Source of the DNA: Pseudonocardia sp. 73-21 | GTDB taxonomy: Bacteria; Actinomycetota; Actinomycetes; Mycobacteriales; Pseudonocardiaceae | Length of the DNA stretch: 52,293 nucleotides | Assembly (NCBI RefSeq): GCF_001899645.1 | Contig: NZ_MKVV01000104.1 | Location: 1-52,293, forward strand | Direction: 5' to 3' | Shown here: positions 40,218 to 47,290 of the stretch, in pieces | Position numbering within the stretch: the stretch's first letter is position 1 | Layout of the letters: every line of letters starts with the position of its first letter | Translations under genes and position numbers: made by a program | The notes under the pieces: model-generated | The model's input: only the letters and a program-made list of their open reading frames with translations | Told to the model about the DNA's origin: nothing | Databases searched by the model: none

Positions 40218-40885
40218 GCCGGCGCAGCGTCGCGGTCGGCGCCATCGCCGTCGTGGCCTTCGTCATGCTCGGCGCAGCCGTGGTGGTGGGCTGGGAGCCG
40301 CTGGCCCGTCTCGACGGGGTGGCTGTGCTGGACGCCCACGCGGACGTTCTCGCCCACTCCTGGCTGCTGACCGTTGCGGTGATCGTGACCGACGCGGGCA
40401 GTCCGGTGGCGGTCGACGTGGTGACGGCCGTGGCTGCGGTGGTCCTGCTGCTCGCGCGGCGGTGGCGGGCCGCCGCCTTCGTCGTGGTGGCCCGGCTGCT
40501 GGAGCTCGGGGTGGAGACGGTGGTCAAGGACCTGGTCGCCCGGCCGCGGCCCGTGTTGATCGATCCGGTGAGCCACGCCTCTAGTTTCAGCTTCCCGTCC
40601 GGTCATGCCGCGGGCAGCGCGGCCGTGTTCGGTGCGGTGCTCGTGGTCGTGCTGGGTGAGCTGTCGGCCGCACGGCGGGCACTCAGGACGTCGGTCGTGG
40701 GGCTGGTCGTGGTGTTCGTCGCGGGGGTGGCGGCGTCGCGGGTGATGCTCGGCGTCCACTACCCGAGCGACGTCACGGGTGGAGTGCTGCTCGGCATCGC
40801 TTCGCTGGTGGCGGCACGTTGCGTGTTGCCTCGCGTGGACCCCGAAGTCACGACACGGGCCGGGTCCCGGCCGCCGTCGGAGTGA
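40214..40885 (+). CDS. PAP2-family phosphatase, second copy
   Basis: 223 residues. All canonical residues are present: KDLVARPRPV, SFSFPSGHAAGSAAVFGAVL and SRVMLGVHYPSDVTGGVLLG. It has six hydrophobic helices and a hydrophilic tail. It starts at ATG 40214, overlapping the first PAP2 gene, so two different lipid-phosphate phosphatases are made together. Substrates could be undecaprenyl-PP, phosphatidylglycerol phosphate or phosphatidate. Confidence 0.85.
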   Translation: MSRRSVAVGAIAVVAFVMLGAAVVVGWEPLARLDGVAVLDAHADVLAHSWLLTVAVIVTDAGSPVAVDVVTAVAAVVLLLARRWRAAAFVVVARLLELGVETVVKDLVARPRPVLIDPVSHASSFSFPSGHAAGSAAVFGAVLVVVLGELSAARRALRTSVVGLVVVFVAGVAASRVMLGVHYPSDVTGGVLLGIASLVAARCVLPRVDPEVTTRAGSRPPSE

Positions 40886-40950
40886 CCACCCGGTCGAGGC
40901 GTCGGGCAGGGCCTCACATCATGTCCTTCCCGGGCGGAGGACCGCGATCC

Positions 40951-41352
40951 TCAGCTCATGGTCAGGGAGTCGAGTGCGGCGTGCAGGCGCGTGGAGGCGT
41001 CCTTGGCGACGGCGGCGAGCTCGGCGTGGGGGTAGCCGTTGCCGGCCATCGCGAGCAGTTCGGCGGGGTCGACGGCCTGGACGAGGGTGTGGCCGTCGGC
41101 CTGGCGGACGGTGACGTTGCAGGGCAGGAGCAGGCCGATCTCGGGGTCGGTGGACAGGGCCTGGTGGGCGAGGGCGGGGTTGCAGGCGCCGAGGATGGTG
41201 TAGTCCTCGACGTCCTCGCCGAGCTTGGCCTTGAGGGTGGCGCGGACGTCGATGGTGGTGAGCACTCCGAAGCCCTGGGTGGCCAGGGCGGCGGTGACGG
41301 CGTCGATGGCGTCGTCGTGTGAGAGGTCGAGGGTGACGGTGTGTGCGGACAT
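40951..41352 (-). CDS. DUF302 domain protein
   Basis: 133 residues. It has the DUF302 pattern: a first strand SAHTVTLDLSHDDAIDAVTA, then ALATQGFGVLTTIDVRATLK, YTILGACNPALAHQALS and IGLLLPCNVTVRQA. DUF302 proteins are small cytoplasmic proteins often found with sulfur, heme or metal stress genes; the function is unknown, and the two Cys (GACNP and LPCNV) are conserved. The start is ATG 41352 with GGAG upstream. It lies 35 bp after the CstR-like repressor gene, in one operon. Confidence 0.85.
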   Translation of the reverse strand: MSAHTVTLDLSHDDAIDAVTAALATQGFGVLTTIDVRATLKAKLGEDVEDYTILGACNPALAHQALSTDPEIGLLLPCNVTVRQADGHTLVQAVDPAELLAMAGNGYPHAELAAVAKDASTRLHAALDSLTMS

Positions 41353-41387
41353 GGCGGTCTCCGTGAGGTGAGGTGAGGTGGGGTGGG

Positions 41388-41693
41388 TCAGGCGAGGGAG
41401 AGGAAGAGTTTCTCCATCTGGGCGCGGTCGAGCTCGCCGTCCTCGCCGGCGGCGAGGCACTGCACGAGGCCGGAGGCGATGATCGCGAATCCGGCTTTGT
41501 CCAGTGCCCGCGAGACGGCGGCGAGCTGGGTGACCACGTCCTTGCAGTCGCGGCCGTCCTGCAGCATGCGGATGACGCCGCCGAGCTGGCCTTCCGCGCG
41601 GCGCAGTCGGTTGACAACGCTGCCGACGACATCGTCCTCGATCTTCAATGCCCGCTCCTCCTCCGGTGATGCCTTCTGGGGTACAGCGACCAT
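41388..41693 (-). CDS. CsoR/CstR-family repressor, CstR-like
   Basis: 101 residues. The family core is VNRLRRAEGQLGGVIRMLQD, GRDCKDVVTQLAAVSRALDK and AGFAIIASGLVQCLAAGE. Copper CsoR proteins use Cys-His-Cys; here both Cys are kept (DCKDV and VQCL) but the His position of the second helix is not His. This, with DCKDVVTQ, matches persulfide-sensing CstR. It would repress sulfur-detoxification genes until its two Cys form a polysulfide bridge. Its own promoter has GATACC-N6-GGTATC. It heads an operon with DUF302. Confidence 0.83.
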   Translation of the reverse strand: MVAVPQKASPEEERALKIEDDVVGSVVNRLRRAEGQLGGVIRMLQDGRDCKDVVTQLAAVSRALDKAGFAIIASGLVQCLAAGEDGELDRAQMEKLFLSLA

Positions 41694-41702
41694 CCTACGC
41701 TT

Positions 41703-41720
41703 GATACCTATGGGGGTATC
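41703..41720. promoter_or_regulatory. GATACC-N6-GGTATC operator of the CstR-like gene
   Basis: GATACCTATGGGGGTATC has perfect 6-bp arms around TATGGG, 9 bp before the repressor start. It is shaped like known CsoR/CstR operators and is repeated in variant form at 24449 and 22343. Confidence 0.65.
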
Positions 41721-41814
41721 GCATCCCGTACCGACCTCAGAGCTGTGCGTCGACGCCGGATGGGACGGCCTCGCCGCGGATCCTGCGACCGGCCGGTGGC
41801 GGCGCCACGGCCGG

Positions 41815-42603
41815 TCACCCGACGGCCGCGCCGAAGAGATGTCCGATTCCGTAGGTGACGGCGAGTCCCACGGCGCCGCCGATGACGACCCGCAGGACCG
41901 CGCGGCGGGCATTGCCGCCGCCGATGCGGGCGCTGGTCCAGCCGGTCAGGCCGAGCGCGACGAGGACGACGAGGACGGTGACCGGGACCCGCCACGCCGG
42001 GGGCGGCAGCAGGATGGCGATGAGCGGGAGCGCGGCGCCGAGCAGGAACGACAGCGCCGATGCCGCGGCGGCGTGGGTCGGGCTGGTCAGCTCGTCGGGG
42101 TCGAGGTTGAGCTCCGCATCGACGTGCGCGGCGAGCGCATCGTGGGCGGTGAGCTCCGCCGCGACGGTGCGTGCGGTGGCCGGCGTGAGGCCTTTGGCTT
42201 CGTAGAGGGCGGCGAGCTCGTGGAGTTCGGCCCCGGGGTCCGCGGTGAGCTCGTGGCGTTCGGTGGCGAGTTGGGCCAGCTCGGAGTCGCGTTGGCTGCT
42301 GACGGAGATGTACTCCCCGAGGGCCATCGATACCGCGCCGGCGGTCAGCCCGGCGACACCGGCGATGAGGATGGGGCTGCGTTCGAGTGTCGCTCCGGCG
42401 ACTCCGACGACGAGACCGGCCACGGAGACGATGCCGTCGTTCGCGCCCAGCACGCCGGCGCGCAGCCAGTTGAGCCGTGAGCTCAGTCCGCCGACGTGGG
42501 TCTCGCCGGGGTGTGTCTGCCGGACGCCCGCTGTGGTGTCGACGGGGGTGTTGCCGGGTCCCTCCGGCGAGGTTCCCGCCTCGGTCGTGCTGTCGTCGGT
42601 CAA
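41815..42603 (-). CDS. VIT1/CCC1-family iron/manganese transporter
   Basis: 262 residues. After a 40-residue hydrophilic leader come WLRAGVLGANDGIVSVAGLV and GLTAGAVSMALGEYISVSSQ, the signature of VIT1 proteins. A cytoplasmic metal-binding region (QRDSELAQLATERHELTADP, rich in Glu) and three more helices ending GLAVTYGIGHLFG follow. The family moves Fe2+ or Mn2+ out of the cytoplasm. The start is a TTG at 42603 with AAGGG upstream. Confidence 0.86.
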   Translation of the reverse strand: MTDDSTTEAGTSPEGPGNTPVDTTAGVRQTHPGETHVGGLSSRLNWLRAGVLGANDGIVSVAGLVVGVAGATLERSPILIAGVAGLTAGAVSMALGEYISVSSQRDSELAQLATERHELTADPGAELHELAALYEAKGLTPATARTVAAELTAHDALAAHVDAELNLDPDELTSPTHAAAASALSFLLGAALPLIAILLPPPAWRVPVTVLVVLVALGLTGWTSARIGGGNARRAVLRVVIGGAVGLAVTYGIGHLFGAAVG

Positions 42604-42832
42604 CGAGGTTCACCCTTCTTGTTCGATCCCGCGGACCATGGCAGTCACGATCAACGGTGACGCGGCCGCCGCGAAGCCGGTGCTCCCGACCCGGACCGGA
42701 GACCATTACCTGAGCACGGAGTATGGCGAGCGCTGTCGTGCCGGGCGAGCAGCCACACGGAATTGCGTTGGTCATGGGTCGGCCGCGGTCGACGATGCGG
42801 TTGGAGAGCCCGTGACGTCGACGAGGACGCCG

Positions 42833-44488
42833 TCATGTCGGCTGCACCCGCCCGGCTCGGCGAGGGTGAACGAGCGGGTCGGTGCCGCCGAGGGTGCGGG
42901 CCAGGATCGGGTAGAGCTCGGCGGCCTCGTGCGGAAGCAGTTCGTCGGTGAGCATCCGGTACACCTCGCGGACGGCGGGAAGGTGGCGGGCGGCCGCGGC
43001 GCGGACGGCGTCGACCTTGCTCGACGGGGTGCACTCGGCGAGGACCTCGTCCACACCCAGCGCGGTGGCGACGGTGTCGGCGACCCCGGCACGGTCACCG
43101 GTGACCATGATGGTGCGGGTGACCCCAGCCTGGTGCAGCCGGCGGATCACCGCGGCGGCGTCGGCGCGAACGGGGTCGTCGAGCAGGATCGCCCCGGCCG
43201 GGACCTGGTCGATCCCCACGAAGACCAGCAGTGACGAGTCCAGGGCGGCGCGGCGGCGGGCGGCGCGCAGCCAGGGCGCCGGTCCGGCATCGGGGGCAAC
43301 CCACGATGCCTTGCCGACCCGGATCTCGTGGCCCTCGACCCGTCCGCGGACGCCCTGCCCCGCGGTCTCGTCGGCCCCGTCGGGCAGAGCGAGGGTCAGG
43401 CCGCGGGTGTGGGCGGCCTCGACCAGGGCGGTGGCGAGGACGTGCGGGGACACCTGGTCCAGGGACGCGGCCAGCCGCAGCACGTCGTCGCCGCTCACAC
43501 CGGGAGCGGTGATGACGTCGGAGACCGCGGGGCGGCCCTCGGTGAGGGTTCCGGTCTTGTCGAACAGCAGGACCGTGCCGTGGGCGAGGCGCTCCAGCGG
43601 CCCACCACCCTTGATGATCACTCCGCGGCGGGCCGCTCTCGACAGGCCCGACACGATGGCGACCGGGGCGGCCAGGATGAGTGGGCACGGGGTGGCGACC
43701 ACGAGCACCGCGACCGCCCGCACCGGGTCGCCGGAGAGCCACCACGCCACCGCGGCCAGGCCGAGCGTGATCGGCAGGAAGATCGCGGCGTAGCGGTCGG
43801 CGAGGCGCACGAACGGTGCGGTGTCGGCCTGGGCCTCGCGGACCAGACGGACGATGCCCGCGTAGGCGCCTTCGGCCGCGGTGGTGGTGACCCGCAGGTC
43901 GAACGGGCCGCCGGCGTTGACCGCGCCGCTGCGCACCGCGTCGCCCCGTGGCCGGTCGACCGGCAGCGGTTCCCCGGTCAGCGTCGACTCGTCGAGCACC
44001 GCGGTGCCGGACTCCACCCGGCCGTCGACCGGGACCACCTCGCCCGCGGCGACCATCAGCAGGTCACCGGGGACAACGTCCTCCAGGGCGGGGGTCGTGA
44101 GCTGGCCGTCGAGGTAGCGGTGCACCACGCGGGGCGAGTGTGCGAGCAGGGCGTGCAGGTCGCGGGTGGCGCGGGCACCTGCGCGGGCCTCCAGCGCCCG
44201 GCCGGAGGCGAGCATGACCGCGATGACCGCACCGGCCAGGTACTCGCTCACCAGCAGGGTGCCTGCGAGCGCGAGGACGGCGATCACGTCCACGCCCGGC
44301 TGCCGCCGCCGCAGGCTCTGCACCACCCACCAGATCGCCGGTACCCCGGCGGCCACGGCCGTTGCCGCCCACAGCAGATCACCCGCCGCGGCGGCGCCGA
44401 AGAGGTGGGCCGTACCGCCCCCCGCCAGGCCCGCCCCGCACACTGCCAGCAACGGGACACCGTCTGACCACCATGACCGCGTCGCCAC
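42833..44488 (-). pseudogene. Heavy-metal P-type ATPase fused to hemerythrin piece; hinge and last helices deleted
   Basis: About 551 codons from GTG 44488 (GGAGG just upstream; the frame is open to 44611). Intact parts: membrane helices, TGE (ESTLTGEPLP), the TPCPLILAAPVAI ion site, DKTGTLTEG and SLDQVSPHVLATAL. After PSSKVDAVRAAAAR, where GDGVND and the last two membrane helices should follow, the sequence jumps to HLPAVREVYRMLTDELLPHE, which I recognise as a hemerythrin (HHE) domain segment, and ends in an unrelated tail. I recall related actinobacterial ATPases with a C-terminal hemerythrin domain, so this looks like one large internal deletion. Without the GDGxND hinge it should not pump. 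Confidence 0.72.
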
Positions 44489-45064
44489 CACCGACCTCCC
44501 GCCCGGGTCGCGGCTGTCGGTCGCGACCCGTCCAGCATCCACATCCGTCCGGCGGGACGACCAGGGACCAACGGCCCCCGCCCACCGGACATCGGCGACG
44601 CAGGAGGCCACGACCGGACTCCTGGCGGCGGTGCATGGAAGGTGTCGACCGCGTGTGTTCGGGGCGTCGGTGGCAGGGCTGGTGACGGCGTCGCCCGTCC
44701 CCCCCTCCAGCGTCGGCGCCAGAAAGTCACCTACGGTGGCGACTCTCTGCTACGTACGACCGATCAGGTGATGATGAGTCCGAACCCAGTACACGGTGAA
44801 CACGTAGCGTCCGCTCGGGCCACGGACCCGCGATCGGATGCCGTGACGGTTCCCGGGCAACGGAATCCTCGGCGACGTCACGGCCACGAGACGTCGGCAC
44901 CGGCGAGGACTGTTGACGGTGACCGGGGCAGGTGATCGGACCTGTCCCGTGACTCGACAGCGGGTCTGGGGCCCGATGCCGACCGTCGGCGCGCGGGTCA
45001 CGGCCAAGCGAGCCGGGCCAGCCCACCTCTGTCGATCAGCCGCCGCACAGAGTAGAAAGCCACG
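44489..45064. other. Gap without recognisable gene
   Basis: I looked on both strands and saw only short, arginine-rich frames typical of GC-rich non-coding DNA. It holds the promoters of the leftward ATPase gene and the small membrane-protein gene on the right. Confidence 0.4.
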
Positions 45065-45232
45065 ATGGGAAGGCCTGCGATCGTCGTGCTCTACGTGCTC
45101 GCCATGGTCGTCATCGTGATCGGCGTGGACATCCTGTTTTTCAGGAACCTCTTCTGGCCGCGACTGGCCGTAAATATTGGAATTGTTCTCATTTTTGGCG
45201 CCTTTTACTTCAGGTATCTCAATCCGTCATAG
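45065..45232 (+). CDS. Small two-helix membrane protein, AT-rich gene
   Basis: 55 residues: PAIVVLYVLAMVVIVIGVDI (helix 1), a short FFRNLFWPRL loop, then VNIGIVLIFGAFYFRYLNP (helix 2). I recall similar short bacterial proteins of unknown function with the same VLYVxAMxxxxVGVDxLFxR...VNxGIVxxFxxFYxRFL pattern. The second half uses codons ending in T or A (GTA AAT ATT GGA ATT GTT), unlike its neighbours, suggesting transfer from a lower-GC genome or mRNA-structure constraints. Start ATG 45065. Confidence 0.7.
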   Translation: MGRPAIVVLYVLAMVVIVIGVDILFFRNLFWPRLAVNIGIVLIFGAFYFRYLNPS

Positions 45233-45413
45233 CCCTGTCGATGAGTCGTGGTCGACAGAGGGCGGCCTCACGGTGCCCTCAGTCGCTCCTGACGTCCGTT
45301 CGCCAGGACGGTCAGCTCCCGCAGCTCGGCCCCGCGAACCTCGATGACCCCGCGCAGCCTCTCCGGGTCGTGCAGGCTCAGCGAGCGCCGCTCGGCCGTG
45401 TAGCCGCGCGGCG
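45233..45413. other. Gap with a short unassigned leftward frame
   Basis: On the minus strand about 45 codons ending at 45268 read RSLSLHDPERLRGVIEVRGA then ELRELTVLANGRQERLRAP, a plausible amphipathic protein end, but there is no start codon in frame. It may be a gene fragment. Confidence 0.25.
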
Positions 45414-46279
45414 GTGACGCGTGAGTACGGCGAGATCATCCCGCGTCTGCGTGCCGCGCTGAGGCTGGACGCGGCACCGGCTGCCGATCATGAGGTCCGC
45501 CGGCCGGGCCAGGCCGGGCTCTCGGTCGACTACCAGGTCATGGTCGACCTGATGAACGGTCGGTTGGTCGGGGTGGAGGCGCTGGCCCGCCTTCATGACC
45601 AGTGGGGGCGCGCCGTACCCCCCGTCGACTTCATCCCGGTCGCCGAGCGGACGGGGATGATCGGCCCGCTCGGGCGGCACGTACTGGAGACCGCTTGCAC
45701 CGACCTGGCCGGATGGCATGCGCGGCATCCCACGGGGCGGCACCTCGGTGTCTCGGTCAATCTCAGCGCCCACCAGGCCGATCTCTCCGACGTCGCAGCC
45801 GAGGTGCGCGAGACTCTGCGGCGGACGGGCCTCGCGGCCGGGTCGCTCACTCTCGAGCTCACCGAGACCGCGATGCTCGATGCGGGCCATGCGGCCGTCC
45901 GTGCTCTGCACGAGCTCCGCGAGCACGGTGTCAAGATCGCCCTCGAGATTTCGGTACGGGATACGCGAGCCTGCGTCATCTCGCCCGACTGCCGGTGACC
46001 TCGTTGAAGATCGACCGATCCTTCACGGCGGGTCTCCCGGAGAGCCCCGCCAGCGTGGCGATCGTGCGTGCGGTGCTCGGTCTCGCTCACGAGCTGGGGC
46101 TGAGCTGCGTGGTCGAGGGCATCGAGTCCGCTGTCCAGTGCGAGTGCCTGATCAGCAGCCTCCAGCCGGGCGGGATCCGGGGGAGGTTGGGCGTGATCGG
46201 GCAAGGGTTCCTGCTCGGTCGTCCGCTCCCCGCGCAGGCCATCGAGTCCCGTCTGCTCGATGGTGGGCGCCCCGCCTGA
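45414..46279 (+). pseudogene. EAL-domain (c-di-GMP phosphodiesterase-like) gene with frameshift
   Basis: The first frame gives GRLVGVEALARLHDQWG (the EAL motif), PVDFIPVAERTGMIGPLGRH, VSVNLSAHQADLSDVA and LTLELTETAMLDAG. Near 45950 CTCGAGATTTC stands where CTCGACGATTTC (codons for LDDF) is expected, so one base is missing. The next frame continues FGTGYASLRHLARLPVTSLK, IDRSFTAGLPES and VVEGIESAVQCE. Repairing one C would restore a nearly full EAL domain of about 250 residues, though the front of the protein (GGDEF or sensor) is missing. As read, the catalytic DDFG is lost. Confidence 0.8.
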
Positions 46280-46403
46280 CGACGCTTCCGTCACATGCGC
46301 TCAGCACTGCGCCGAACGGCCTCCGGTGCTGCATCGCAATGGGCTCACGGGATGGCCGGACAGGTCACGTTCTGGTGTCATTCATGACCGGCGGCGAGCT
46401 GGT

Positions 46404-46429
46404 GCTTTGTTCGGCACTTGTCGGGGTAT
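46404..46429 (+). promoter_or_regulatory. Possible sigma-B-type promoter for glsB-like gene
   Basis: GCTT at 46404-46407 and GGGTAT at 46424-46429 are 16 bp apart, matching the actinobacterial stress-sigma pattern GNNT-N14-16-GGGTAY, 32 bp before the start of a stress membrane-protein gene. It is short, so chance is possible. Confidence 0.4.
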
Positions 46430-46461
46430 CCACCCTCATCCGACCCTGAAGGAGTTCTCGC

Positions 46462-46737
46462 ATGACCATCACCGGCATCATCTCCGCGATCATCATCGGC
46501 GCGATCATCGGTTTGCTCGGGCGTCTCGTCGTGCCCGGAAAGCAGCACATCCCGATCTGGCTCACCATCGTGATCGGCATCGTGGCCGCGTTCATCGGCG
46601 GCTTCATCGCCGGCGCGCTCGGCTACGGCAACTCCAACGGTGGCTTCCCGTGGATCCTGCTGCTCATCCAGGTCGTCATCGCCGCGATCGGAGTAGCCAT
46701 CGTGGCCGGCGCTTACGGTCGCCGTGGCGTGCGCTGA
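46462..46737 (+). CDS. GlsB/YeaQ/YmgE-family stress membrane protein
   Basis: 91 residues with three membrane helices: IISAIIIGAIIGLLGRLVVP, IPIWLTIVIGIVAAFIGGFI and PWILLLIQVVIAAIGVAIVA. GxLGRLxxPG...IP...GIxGAxxGG is the family pattern (transglycosylase-associated protein). Such genes are induced in general stress, often under sigma B. The start is ATG 46462 with AAGGAG upstream. A strong hairpin follows 20 bp after the stop. Confidence 0.9.
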   Translation: MTITGIISAIIIGAIIGLLGRLVVPGKQHIPIWLTIVIGIVAAFIGGFIAGALGYGNSNGGFPWILLLIQVVIAAIGVAIVAGAYGRRGVR

Positions 46738-46757
46738 CCAGCTGATCACCGTGTGAC

Positions 46758-46796
46758 GCGGGTCGACCTGGCCGGTTGCGGGCCAGGTCGACCCGC
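46758..46796 (+). terminator. Strong hairpin terminator after glsB-like gene
   Basis: A perfect 16-bp stem: GCGGGTCGACCTGGCC at 46758-46773 pairs with its complement at 46781-46796 around a 7-base loop. No T-run follows, which is common in actinobacteria. It is the longest perfect hairpin I noticed in the window. Confidence 0.75.
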
Positions 46797-46949
46797 TGGG
46801 CGTCGGCCGTCCGACCTGCTCGGACCGATCGCCCGCGACAGTATGACGCTGGTCGGGCCGGCGCGCTCGCGACGAACGCGGAACCTGCGGTGGCCGATCG
46901 CCCGGCTCGGCGATCCCGATCTGATGTCCAGCCGAATGGGTGCGGTGCT

Positions 46950-47267
46950 GTGGCGAGAGAAATCACCGACGTGCAGCGGCTCTACCTCGTGTGCACCGCA
47001 TATCAGGCACAGATGGCGTGGCGTGAGGCGCTGGAGCGGGGCGAGGATCCTGCCGTTGCGGGGGAATCCCTGGCCGGGCTCCCCGAGGTGTCCGCCATGG
47101 ACGCCATCGAGGCCAATCGGCGTCTAGTCGAGGTCTTGCTGAGATGGCGTCGTGACGCCGTTCTGGCGGCCCGCGCGACCGGTTCGACCTGGACGGCGAT
47201 CGGGGCCGCCCTGGGCACGACCAAGCAGCGTGCACACGCCTGGTTCCGCCCTGCAGCCACGCCCTGA
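46950..47267 (+). CDS. Hypothetical protein with C-terminal helix-turn-helix-like motif
   Basis: 105 residues from GTG 46950. The N-terminal half is helical (TDVQRLYLVCTAYQAQMAWR). The C-terminal part, RDAVLAARATGSTWTAIGAA followed by LGTTKQRAHAWFR, looks like the sigma-region-4 or MerR-type helix-turn-helix that many actinobacterial small proteins share (pattern ARAxGxSWxxIGxALGxTxQAAxxRF). It could bind DNA, but no partner or target is suggested by context. Confidence 0.62.
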   Translation: MAREITDVQRLYLVCTAYQAQMAWREALERGEDPAVAGESLAGLPEVSAMDAIEANRRLVEVLLRWRRDAVLAARATGSTWTAIGAALGTTKQRAHAWFRPAATP

Positions 47268-47290
47268 GGGCTCCATGGTGGTTCCCACGT

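Noticed and set aside
44727..45026. 99-codon minus-strand frame in the gap before the small membrane protein
   Set aside because: Arg/Ser/Pro-rich, no family resemblance, no ribosome site.
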